NCBI RefSeq assembly: GCF_022985175.1
Contig: NC_066874.1
Location: 5,982,334 to 6,046,333 of the forward strand
DNA length: 64,000 nt
Source: Labeo rohita
Taxonomy: Eukaryota; Chordata; Actinopteri; Cypriniformes; Cyprinidae
Reading direction: 5' to 3'
Program-made: the position numbers and the translations under genes
Notes under the pieces: generated by a model
What the model saw: the letters and a program-made list of their open reading frames with translations, nothing else
What the model was told of the DNA's origin: nothing
Database searches by the model: none
Shown here: positions 1 through 9,718 of the stretch, in pieces
Layout: each line of letters starts with the position of its first letter
Numbering within the stretch: position 1 is the first letter of the stretch

Positions 1-494
1 CATGATCCTGTGACACTGAAGACTGGAGTAATGATGCTGAAAATTTTGCTTTGATCACAGGAATAAATTACATTTTAAAATATATTTACATAGAAAGCAG
101 TTATTTTAAAAATGGTAAAATATTTCACAGTATTAAAGCTTTTGCTGTATTTTGGATCAAATAAATGCAGGCTTGGTGAGCAGAAGAGACTTCTTAAAAA
201 AAACATTAAAAATCTGGTAGTGTATGTCCTAAAGTAAATATTAAATTAAATATTAAATATTAAATTAAATATTTGAATTTATTCTACCATTTAAAAGATT
301 GGGGTCTTTTTTTTAAAGATAGTAACACTTTTATTCAGCAAGGATGCATTAAAATAATCAGTTTTACAATTTTAAATTGTAAATTTTAAGTGTGTTTTTA
401 ATCATATAAATGCAGACTTAGTGATCATAATAGACTTCTATTACTTTGAAAAACAATCTTACCAACCTCAAACTGTTGAACATTAGTGTGTTCA
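1..494. repeat. Interspersed cyprinid DNA repeat (ATACACTACCGTT-end family), left-truncated
   Basis: The stretch carries the phrases typical of this family: a block close to 'atcatgtgacactgaagac', then 'tgatgctgaaaatt', 'aaataaatgcag' and 'gagcagaagagacttct'. The same order recurs at 8101-8638, 20880-21250, 25570-26165, 38945-39470 and elsewhere in the window. It lies in the intron upstream of the last arf3 exon. No coding potential is seen. Confidence 0.75.
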
Positions 495-548
495 TTACTT
501 GCATAAAATGTTATGTACTCTGAAAACATGGCTGCTTTTGAATGTCCA

Positions 549-1478
549 TTAAAGGATTAGTTCACTTCAAGAACAAAAATTGACAAATAATGTACTCACC
601 CCCTTGTCATCCAAGATGTTCTTGTCTTTCTTTCGTCAGTCATAAAGAAATAATGTTTTTTTGAGTTAAACATTTCAGGATTTTTCTCCATATAATGAAC
701 TGGTATGGTGCCCTGATTTTGAACTTCCAAAATGCAGTTTAAATGCAGCTTCAAACGATCCCATCCGAGGTAAAAGGATTTTTTTTTCATAAAAATAATG
801 CAATTTATATACCTTTTAATGTCAAATGCTTGTCTTGTCTTACTCTGCCTAAACTGCTTTTGTTCCAGTTCATGACAGTTAGGGTATGTCGAAAAACTCC
901 CATCTCATGTTCTCCCTCATCTTTGAAATCGTCCTATATCGCTGTTTTACCTTTTTTGTTAAGGGTGTTTGATCTTCTTTGCATGTTCACTTTGCAAAGA
1001 CTGGGTCGGTACTTCTGCAGTGATGTAGGATGATTTTGAAATGATTTTTGAAGTTGAGGGAGAAAATACGATTAGAGTTTTTTGACATACCCTAACTGTC
1101 TTGAGGCAGAATACACAGAGTTCAGGGAAAGAAATTCAAGACGAGTGTTTGAGATTAAAAAGTATTTAAATTGTATTTTTTTAATGAAAATAACCAATCG
1201 TTTCGCTAGATAAGACCCTTCTTCGTCGGCTGGGATCATTTAGAACTACATTTGGGATCGTTTGAAGCCACATTTAAACTCCATTTTGGAAGTTAAAAAT
1301 TGGGGCACCATATCAGTCCATTATATGGAGAAAAATGCTTAAATGTTTAACTCAAAAAACATTATTTCTTTACGGCTGAAGAAAAAAATAGATAAACATC
1401 TTGGATGACAAGGGGGTGAGTACATCTGTAAATCTTTGTTCTTCTTGGACTTGGACTTCTCCTTTAATGAACAGTCCA
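549..1478. mobile_element. Fold-back (long inverted repeat) DNA element, copy A
   Basis: The left arm (about 549-790) and right arm (about 1190-1478) are inverted copies of each other. For example, 'cttgtcatccaagatgtt' near 604 is answered by 'catcttggatgacaaggg' near 1398. Inside lies a second palindrome at 877-1097 that starts 'agttagggtatgtcgaaaaa' and ends 'gacataccctaact'. It encodes nothing. Related copies lie at 4318-4888, 16278-17097, 29424-30856 and 58976-59818. Confidence 0.8.
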
Positions 1479-1585
1479 GAATCTATTGCATGTAATTTGG
1501 CTGCTAAATTGTGTATTTGTTTCAGAAGAAAATATCAGGTCCTACAGCAAATGCTTAACATTGTTTTATTCTTCCTTGCCTCCAG

Positions 1586-1747
1586 GATCTGCCAAACGCT
1601 ATGAATGCAGCTGAGATCACAGACAAACTCGGCCTCCATTCGCTCCGCCATCGCAACTGGTATATACAAGCGACCTGTGCGACCAGCGGCGACGGTCTGT
1701 ACGAAGGGCTCGACTGGCTCGCCAATCAGCTCAAGAACAAGAAGTGA
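1586..1747 (+). CDS. arf3: ADP-ribosylation factor 3, last coding exon
   Basis: ARF3 is a small Ras-superfamily GTPase of the Golgi and trans-Golgi network that recruits coat proteins and adaptors when GTP-bound. This exon follows a clean acceptor (ccttgcctccag) and encodes the C-terminal 53 residues, starting DLPNAMNAAEITDKL and ending WLANQLKNKK, then TGA. It corresponds to roughly residues 129-181 of the 181-residue family. It contains the CATSGDGLYEG segment, whose CAT motif contacts the guanine base (G5 box). The NKQ half of the NKxD box would be in the previous exon, outside the window. The tail ANQLKNKK matches ARF3, as I recall it, rather than ARF1 (SNQLRNQK). The a/b paralogue cannot be decided here. 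Confidence 0.95.
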   Translation, partial: DLPNAMNAAEITDKLGLHSLRHRNWYIQATCATSGDGLYEGLDWLANQLKNKK

Positions 1748-2505
1748 GGGGCGGGATTTGCTTTACGTGGCCGTCTCTCACTTTGGGAAAGGGGTGGGAC
1801 TAATTTGGCCTTTATGTTTGGTTTTTCTTCGTTTTGTTTTGTTTCGTTTATTTTTCTGAAAAACACAGTATGTGGTTTATAGAGCCTTCTACGCTCTGTG
1901 TATATCATTTGTATGTATGTACGCACACGCATTCACACGCAGATCAACACGCATCTCGTTTCCTCTGTAGACTTTTCCATTTCGCCATACGAACAGTGTC
2001 GGCTTATAGCAGATTTCATCGTCTCTCCTTTACTCACTCGCTCACGTGTTTACAATCAGTGATCAGTGTTGTCCTTGACTGCCATGAAAAAGATCGTTGG
2101 GTCCGAGCGTGCTCTTGTATTATGTAATATGCTTATGTATTTTCACGTATTGCTCTGTACAGTAGATGCGATTATGATGCAGTTTGCCTCCTCACGCACA
2201 CAATATCCACAGTCTGCGATCCCGGCGGTTCGTGATTGCGTTAGATACCCTGCTGTGTTTTGCATGGCTCTTTCTCTCGGTGTCGTGTCGTGGTGTAGTA
2301 GAGGTTAGATCTGCATGTGTGTGTTTAGTCACACGGAGCTGGTTGGTGTTGCATGCTGCTGTACTAGAATGGAGAACGCTGTAGAACCAATGTCGCTTGT
2401 CACACATCCCTCGCCTAAATTGTCAAACATGGTGCTGTTCGGTAGTTCAACTTAATCCGCATTCGAGTCAAGCTGTAAATAAAGCTTTTTCCAATCAAAC
2501 ACCCC
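1748..2505 (+). other. arf3: arf3 3' UTR (proximal form)
   Basis: This sequence follows the TGA and runs to the first good poly(A) signal at 2478. It is free of interspersed repeats, unlike most flanking DNA, as expected of a transcribed UTR. It is T-rich near 1815-1860. A longer 3' UTR ending near another AATAAA at about 4231 is possible and cannot be excluded. Confidence 0.65.
2478..2483 (+). terminator. arf3: Poly(A) signal AATAAA of arf3
   Basis: Canonical AATAAA about 730 nt after the stop codon, followed by T- and GT-rich sequence (cccctttgttgtag near 2502). It is the first canonical hexamer after the stop. Confidence 0.6.
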
Positions 2506-4317
2506 TTTGTTGTAGAATTGGCTAAGTGTTGCATGGATAAAACGGTGTTGTTTTGTAAGAATCACTAGCATTGTTTGCATGGCATGCATGCTGTGCTGTT
2601 AGTCCAATAGATAGATAGATAGATAGATAGATGTATAGATGGTAGATAGATTGATAGATAGATATATAGATAGATAAATAGATAGATAGATATATAGATA
2701 GATGATAGATAGATCATAGTTAGTTGCTATACTAATTTGCCACTGACATGATTAGTAGATTAAAACACTAAACTTGGCTATTTTTTGCTATTGCACATTA
2801 GTGAACAGCATAAAACAGCACACATGTACACAAAGCCTCGGTATGTCAGTGGTCTGCGGCAAACTGCATAATAACGCATCTGCTTTTGTGTTCGTTTGCA
2901 TGTTTCATGCTCATAATGCATTTTGTGGGTTTAGACTAACATATCGCCCCTAATGAATGTGAATTTTGTTTAATCAGTGAGTGCACACATTTTGACTTAT
3001 TCATTGTTTTTGTTTAGTATAGTTCTGAAACCAGAAAAATATATAGATATATATTTACAGTACATGGTCTTTTGTGTTTAACGCTTCAGGCTAACATCAC
3101 AGATGCATTGCTTATGTATAATTCATAGTATCTATATGTGTTACAGACTACAAGGACAAATGGAAAATCAAATCCTAACTTATTTTACCATGCTAGCTAG
3201 TGTAAATACAACAAAACTGCATATCCTGCATTGCATATGTGTTGGTAATCCATCCTTTGCACAAATCAAACACTAACACTAACACAGTCTGTTTGTAATT
3301 GTATTTGTTTCTAGGAATAACTACATATTTTTAGCATCCTCCCACATAATACCCAGCACCTTTACACTAAAACCCATTGTTATGACTCGTGTATGAACAT
3401 TTTAAAAAGGCAGGTCTTTTCAACCTAGGACATGATTTGAATAGAGTATCATTTTGAGTGCTGTAGCGTGTGGGTGACGCAGGAACGGGAGAGTTACCAA
3501 AACAACTGTGCGACTTAGCAAGACACTTAACCTCCAGTTTGGCTACGTAACATAAGCTTAGCTTAACACACTCTATTTCAGCATATGATGCAAACAACGA
3601 TATGTCTGCAAGGCCATGTCTACACATACAAGTCTGCAGTGTGAACCGTCCAGTCTGTTAAGTTTTGTGGCCTTATCTTCTTACAAAAGTGTGTTTTCAC
3701 AAGGTTATTTATTAACTAAGTTATTGGGTCACTGAGTTGCTTGTTTCGTTTTTAGTCGATATGGGAACAAAGGGGTTAAAAAAAATCTCAAATACATAGT
3801 TTGCTTGATTTCAGAGCATTTATTCTTTGCATTAAATAGTTTTTGTGCTTATTGAGTAGTTAGGGTTGACTTAAGATGGTTTAAAGTTTGATTTTATCTT
3901 CTTCGATATTATATTTTTATTTATGTATTTATTTTGGTGAGTGTTTTGGTGAATGTGTTTTTACCTCTGTGTGCTTATGCATTTTCTTTGTTGATTTTTT
4001 ACTGTGTTGGGTAAATCATTTTGATGGCTTATACAGTGTCAGTGAACATAATCAATGAAGGGGAAAACAATTTCTCATTGAATAATAAATAAATAAATAG
4101 AACTTAGAAATCATGGATGAAATGTGTAATTATCTGTTACAGTAGATTACAGAAAGATTATTGTTGATTATTATGATGTAGACACCAAAATCTTTCTCTC
4201 CCTCTGATCCCTGACTGTAACACTACACTCAAATAAAAACGTGAAAATTATTCGCTGTTTTTTCTCTCTTTTGTGTTTGTTCCATTAGGGATAGTTTAAG
4301 TTCATCTTCTGAACACA
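2506..4317. other. Intergenic stretch, low-copy sequence, no gene seen
   Basis: Apart from the GATA microsatellite, no repeat family used elsewhere in the window is recognised, and no exon with splice sites and protein similarity is seen. AATAAA motifs at about 4085 and 4231 leave open that part of it is a long arf3 3' UTR. Confidence 0.5.
2607..2716. repeat. GATA/TAGA tetranucleotide microsatellite
   Basis: About 110 bp of ATAG units, interrupted by occasional tgta, gata and ataa variants. Confidence 0.95.
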
Positions 4318-4888
4318 AATTAAAGAAGAACTTTTAGAACAAAAATTTCCAGATAATTTACTCACCCCTTTGTTATCCAAGATGTTCATGTGTTTCTTTC
4401 TTCAGTCATAATGATGTTTCTTGAGAAAAAACATTTCAGTAATTATCTCCATATAGTGGACTTCTATGGTGCCCCCAAGTTTGAACTTCCAAAATGCAGT
4501 TTAAATGCAGCTTCAAAGGCTCTTAAATGATCCCAGCTAAGGAATAAGGGTCTTATCTAACAAAACGATCAGTTATTTTGTAAATAAACTGACAATTTAT
4601 ATACTTTTTAACCTCAAGCTCTCGTTTTGTCTATTCTCAGTGATGCGCATGCGTAGTCTGTGTAATCCGGGTCAATACAGTTAGGGTATGTCGAAAAACT
4701 CCCATCTCGTTTTCTTCTCCAACTTCAAAATCATCCTTACATTGCTGTTTTACTCTTTTTTTGTAAAGAGCGTTTGATCTTTTTTGCATGTTAACATTGT
4801 AGACACTGGGTCGGTACTTCTGCAGCGATGTAGGATGATTAGAAATGATGAGAAAATGAGATGGGAGTTTTTCTGACATATCCTAACT
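4318..4888. mobile_element. Fold-back DNA element, copy B (right outer arm missing)
   Basis: The left outer arm (about 4318-4570) matches copy A ('ttactcacc', 'ttatccaagatgttcatg'). The inner palindrome is intact at 4679-4888 (agttagggtatgtcg ... gacatatcctaact). The expected right outer arm is absent; a miniature hAT-like element follows at once. Confidence 0.7.
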
Positions 4889-4904
4889 ATATTAACTCGA
4901 TCAG

Positions 4905-5127
4905 TGTTGCCAAGTCCGCATTTTTTCCACGGAATTGGGCTAATTTAACACTGTTGCTGTGGGTTGTTTATCTTATATATAGTAATATTTGGCCCCTTGA
5001 ATGCTAATTTTACCAGGGGAACCCTGCCAAAAAACGTGTATTTTACCCCACTGAATGCGATTTTTAATGGGGACCCCCTCAAAACGTGATTGGAGGGGGT
5101 TTGTTGTGAAAACCTGGCAACCCTGCT
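4905..5127. mobile_element. Miniature hAT-like element, copy 1
   Basis: The ends are inverted: CAGTGTTGCCAAG at the left and CCTGGCAACCCTG at the right. The body is GC-poor and non-coding with short G/C runs. A second copy in the opposite orientation lies at 43034-43248 and shares 'cagggttgccaggttttcac'. The flanking 8-mers here agree only partly, so the exact target duplication is unclear. Confidence 0.65.
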
Positions 5128-5194
5128 CTTGATAATGGTGGCGGACTGTCCTGGGAGAGAAAAAATTGTTTAATAAAGTCACTATTTTGTTTTA

Positions 5195-6245
5195 TTTGCA
5201 CACAAAACTATTCTCGTAGCTTCATAAAATTACTGTTGAACCACTGATGTCACATGGACTATTTTACCATTTCCTTACTATGTTTCTGTGCCTTGACCAT
5301 GGTTCCTTGCTGTCTATGCAGGATCAGAAAGCTCTCAGATTTCATCAGAAATATCTTAATTTGTGTTCTGAAGATGAACGAAGGACTTAAAGGACATGAG
5401 CAATGTTGGGGAAAGTTACTTTTAAAAGTAATGCATTACAACATTAAGTTACTCCCTAAAAAGTAACTAATTACGTTTTTTTTAATTACTTTTTATGGAA
5501 AGTAATGCGTTACTTTTGCGTTACTTTTTAAATCTGTGCAGGGCTTGCTTGTTTGTTTTTAATATAAAAAGTTCTATTTTTGGCAATTTAAAAGCCTTTT
5601 CACACCAAAAGCCTCAGGCTTTGAGAGAAGTACATTCATATGTGTACAGTAGACCACAGAAGAAAAAAAAAAAGTAAACTTTTCAGAAATAAAAAAAGGA
5701 AAACAAATGTTAGATTATCTTGAGTAATTTTTGCTTATTAGTATGGTTGGAATTGGATCATCGAAGGTCGGCAGCAAAGACAATGCAGCATCGGTTAATG
5801 AAATGGGATTAAATGCATAAAAGATATTTGTGTTATTTAACATATTTAATTATTGCATGTTTGCGTCATATTCTGAATTGAATTTCATTGTTTTTATTCA
5901 TTTTGAGGAATACTGAATCTGTATTTTGTTAGTGAGGTGAATTAATGCATGTTCACATTTATTCTAGAACTAACATCTTACTCTGGATTTCTCTCAACAT
6001 GGGGAAAGGAGAGTTTTTAATCAATTAATAGGGGGGAAAAGTAACTGGCGTTACTTATTTGAAAAAAGTAACTCAGATATTTTCTTGTCAATTAAAAAGT
6101 AATGTGTTACTTTACTAGTTACTTGGAAAAAGTAATAATATTACGTAACTCGAGTTACTTGTAATGCGTTACCCCCAACACTGGACATGAGCGTGAATAA
6201 TTACTGACAGAATTTTCATTTTTGGGTGAACTGTTTTTTAATGCT
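5195..6245. mobile_element. Short-TIR DNA element interrupted by a hAT insertion
   Basis: The left half (about 5195-5400) and the right remnant (6192-6245) together match the uninterrupted copy at 21500-21822. Shared phrases include 'ccactgatgtcacatggact', 'gaaagctctcagatttcatc' and the end 'ttcatttttgggtgaactg'. The interruption is the hAT-like element at 5401-6183. Confidence 0.75.
5401..6183. mobile_element. hAT-like non-autonomous transposon with perfect 8-bp target duplication
   Basis: The ends are CAATGTTGGGG and CCCCAACACTG. The 8 bases GACATGAG occur directly before (5393-5400) and directly after (6184-6191). An 8-bp duplication with CA(G/A)TG ends is the hAT signature. The interior is rich in 'aaagtaac' and 'gttact' phrases near both ends and encodes no transposase. 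Confidence 0.88.
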
Positions 6246-7265
6246 ACTTCTTATGTAATGACCACACCTGCTGGTGGATTATACTGGATACTTTTGATTA
6301 AACCTATCCCTCCTGATCTGAAATATGCTTTAATAAAGCCACCTAATGACGTCTTCATATTGTATATTAGGTGTGAACTGTCTTATAATGATCTCTGGTA
6401 GGCGCCAGAAATTGCTTGTGTCTAATTGTAGATTTAATTACAGTTTTAATTGATTGCATTATTTATCGCAAATGCTTTGAAACTTCTGAGCTGGATTTGT
6501 GGAGTAAATCCAGTGTCTTCTAGCAATGCATTTCCTTATGTCGGACAGAAGAGGGCAGAACTATTGTGAAAATCAACACAGTTTCAGTCAGATGAAGTAA
6601 GGAATGAAAAAGCATGTTTTCATTATGCATATGTGCTTGAATATGTCTTTGCCAATATATAATGTATATATTCAGTGAAAAATATTTATAAATTTACACA
6701 CTCTCAAACTGTTCAAAGCAGAAAGTGCATGAGAGAGTGATCAGGGTGTGTTCTGCCTCATAATGCTGTTGGCTGGTGAGATATTAACCAACAAGTAAGG
6801 TGTCCCAAACCATAAAAGACCTTGTTTATGCACTGCATTTCCCTGGAAAATTAAAATAATAATAATAATCATCAGCAGCAGCATCAGATTCATTAAGGGT
6901 TGTTGTGTGTGTATGTCTGTCTATCTGTTTGTCTGTCTGTGTAGTACTTGTTTGTTCAATCAGTGCCTCGCATACCGGTAGTGCAGGAAGAGCTGGTCTT
7001 TAAAACCTGTTTTCCAACTGTGACTACACTCACATACTGTCTGAATGGAGAACAAGGGGGAAGGTTTGTTGTTCAAAATGTACCAATATGAAAACATTTT
7101 ATGTTGTGAACATAAAAACACACTTTTATTTTATTTATGTGTAGCATCCATTGTTGGAGCAAGTAGAATTTGAGGAATTATAAGGAATAAGCTTAAAGAT
7201 AATAATACAAAGTGTATTTAAAAACAAACAAAAAAACAAACAAAAGATTGTTAAAAATTACTAAA
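6246..7265. other. Intergenic AT-rich stretch, nothing recognised
   Basis: No exon, RNA gene or repeat family shared with the rest of the window is recognised. It holds only short TG- and CTGT-rich simple tracts near 6904-6945. Confidence 0.45.
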
Positions 7266-7935
7266 ACATTTAGACAGTTTATAATAATATAAAAACTTTA
7301 TTTTTAATCTATTATATTATTATTAAACTGATGTGATTTTTGTGTTTGAGAGTGAAGTTTGAAATAAAGTTTACGGTGAATACACTACAAAAAAAAAACA
7401 TTGAAATAGAAAAATATATATATAAATTAAAATAAAATGTGAAAATAATAAAATAATTTTAAAAAGATTAATAGTTATTCTTGATTAAATGCATTATTGT
7501 GAAATGTGCTCTGAAAGTCTACTGTTTACTGTTGAGACATTTAGACAGTTTATAATAATTTAAAAACTTTATTTTTTTTTTAATCTATTATTATTATTAA
7601 ACTGATGTGATTTTTGTGTCTAAGAGTGAAGTTTGAAATAAAGTTTACGGTGAATACGCTACAAAAAAAAAACATTAAAATGGAAAAATATATATAAATT
7701 GAAATAAAATGTGAAAATAATAAAATAATTAAAAAAAAGATTAATAGTTATTCTTGATTAAATGCATTATTGTGAAATGTGCTCTGAAAGTCAACTGTTT
7801 ACTGTTGAGACATTTAGACTGTTTATAATAATATAAAAAACTATAACACTTAAAAATACTTTTTAAAAACTTTTATTTATTAAACTGATGTGATGTCTGA
7901 GAGTGAAGTCTACGGTGAATACATTGCAAAAATAA
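7266..7935. repeat. Tandem repeat, about 272-bp unit, 2.4 copies
   Basis: Units start with 'acatttagaca' at 7266, 7537 and 7810. Units 1 and 2 agree over their whole length, including 'gtttacggtgaatac' and 'tgaaatgtgctctgaaagt'. Unit 3 is truncated and more diverged. Confidence 0.9.
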
Positions 7936-8100
7936 TGTTAAAAAAGGTAAGAAATAAATATGTAAACTAAAATACAAGAAAAAAATAAAGTATTACTTAA
8001 AATGTATTATTTGCAAATTATTGAATTTATGTGGGGTTTTTTTCATAAGTGATGTGTGATTTGGGAATTCAAAAGAATTCAAAATGGAAAAACATAAAAT

Positions 8101-8638
8101 ATACACTACCGTTTTTTTTTTTTTTTTTTTTTTTAAGAAATTAATACTTTTATTCACCAAGGATGTATTAAGTTAATAATTAAAAGTTTATTAAAAGTTA
8201 ATAATAAATAATTTACATTGTTATAAAATATTTATATTTTGAATAAACACTGTACTTTTTAAACTTGTTATTCATGAAAGAATCCTGAAAAAAAAAATCA
8301 CAGGTTCCAAAAAATATTTGGCAGCACAACTGTTGATATTATCCAACATTGATCATTCTAATAATAAATCCGCATATTAGAATGATTTCTGAAGGATCAT
8401 GTGACACTTAAGACTGGAGTAACAGCTGATAAAAATTCAGATTTTCATCACAGGAATAAATTCTATTTTAAAGTTTGTTAAAATAAAAAACATTATTTTA
8501 TATTGTAAAAACATTTTGCAATATTACTGTTTTTTTCTATATTTTTAATCAAATAAATGCAGCCTTGATGAGCATGAGAGACTTCTTTAAAGACTATTAC
8601 AAGTCTTACTGACCCCAAACTTTTGAACGGTAGTGTAT
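8101..8638. mobile_element. Full-length cyprinid DNA repeat with ATACACTACCG ends
   Basis: The inverted ends are atacactaccg (8101) and cggtagtgtat (to 8638). The interior holds 'aaggatgtattaa', 'ggatcatgtgacac' and 'tcagattttcatcacaggaa'. This is the most complete copy of the family in the window. It contains a poly-T run of about 24 near 8111. Confidence 0.85.
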
Positions 8639-8639
8639 A

Positions 8640-9160
8640 TATATATATAAATAAAAAAAATATTATTTAAAATGTATTATTGTGCCAGTTATGGCAGTTA
8701 GATTTGTGCTCTGAACACTTTTTTGTCTCAGAGGTCTGAAGCCATCTGAACTGAGGCACAAAGTGCTCTTTGTGAGTCTGTGAGTCCAGAGCCATCAAAG
8801 AAACACTGATAAACTAGTGGACGATACTGGCACACAATGCCAGCCTTGACTTCCACACAATGAGAGCCCTCACTCCAAGATGACATTATTATCAATACGG
8901 CAAAGCCCGGATGTGTGTATATGTGTGTTTGTTCAGGGGAGAAAGAGAGAGAGAGAGAAAGAGAGAAAGAGAGGGAGCGCTCAATCTTGGTACATAAATG
9001 TGTCACAGTCTAGTCGGTGTTTTCTGTGTAGGCTGTGAGGACTTTCGCTTACGGAGGAAAATCTAGAGCACTGTTCGTTTATAATGGTCAAGAGTTCACC
9101 ATCAAGGCTTTATGACTTGTTTACATGTTCGAAATAAATCAGTGCACTGGCTTTGGAATT
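8640..9160. other. Non-repetitive stretch upstream of the erbb3 promoter
   Basis: This is higher in GC than the DNA to its left, with a GA-rich simple tract at about 8939-8976. No exon with splice sites or protein similarity is seen. It could hold upstream regulatory sequence, but nothing specific is recognised. Confidence 0.4.
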
Positions 9161-9167
9161 TCACGGT

Positions 9168-9191
9168 TGACGTCACCTCATTAGAGCCAAT
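9168..9191 (+). promoter_or_regulatory. erbb3: erbb3 promoter: palindromic CRE and CCAAT box
   Basis: The full palindromic cAMP-response/ATF site TGACGTCA is at 9168-9175, and a CCAAT box within 'gagccaatcagcg' is at 9187-9191. They lie about 450 nt upstream of the erbb3 start codon. A TATA-like string (ttatatag) at about 9407-9414 could place transcription start near 9440, but this is weak. Motif matches only; activity is inferred. Confidence 0.45.
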
Positions 9192-9435
9192 CAGCGTTCA
9201 GCATCGTTCACCTGTACTCAGGTAAACAGGTAACAAACCTCGAGACAACATTCCTGCGTACTCGAGCCTTTTCATATTTACAAACCTTTTAACCTCGTCC
9301 GTATTCTGGTCGCCTTTCTCCTCAGTTTTTTTTTTTTTTTTTTGTTATTTTGTATTTTTTGTTTAGATCAAAGTGTTCGCTTTGAACTGACGTATACTGA
9401 AGGATTTTATATAGTCTATAAACTAACAGACGGAA

Positions 9436-9584
9436 ATGGACTACTTGATATTTTTGTCGTTTGCTCGACAATGAATGGAACATTTGTGATTAAAACGTAA
9501 AGAAAAAACGTCAGCCAAGAATTGAAGTCTACGAAGTGAAGGGAGCATCATCTCTTCCACGCTTATTTCGCCATGAATATTTAA
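9436..9584 (+). promoter_or_regulatory. erbb3: Short upstream ORFs in the probable erbb3 leader
   Basis: Three short ORFs precede the main ATG. The first is 9436-9474 (12 codons and stop). The second, 9471-9500 (9 codons and stop), begins inside the stop of the first as ATGA. The third is 9573-9584 (ATG AAT ATT TAA). If transcription starts near 9440, the last two, and possibly the first, would be in the leader. Confidence 0.35.
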
Positions 9585-9633
9585 CTGTCCGCTTAGACTG
9601 ACGGACTGACTTCACATTGGGAATATTCTGAGG

Positions 9634-9718
9634 ATGATGAAGATGAAGGCTGCTGTGCTTCAGATGCTCGCTCTGTGTCTCGCGCTCTGTTCACCTGCGG
9701 GCGCTCAGACGGAAGAAG
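9634..9718 (+). CDS. erbb3: erbb3 exon 1: start codon and signal peptide
   Basis: It begins with two adjacent Met codons (MMKMKAAVLQ); the first has A at -3. A hydrophobic run LQMLALCLALCSPAGA follows, with likely cleavage after AGA or AGAQ. The donor is AAG|gtaaac at 9719. A second in-frame donor, AAG|gtaatt, at 9731 would add four residues (GKPE). The exon ends in phase 1. Confidence 0.9.

Noticed and set aside
8728..9006. 92-codon minus-strand frame upstream of erbb3
   Set aside because: Its start is translated from a GA-rich simple tract (LSFSLSLSLSFS), it has no recognisable domain, and no splice or promoter context supports it.
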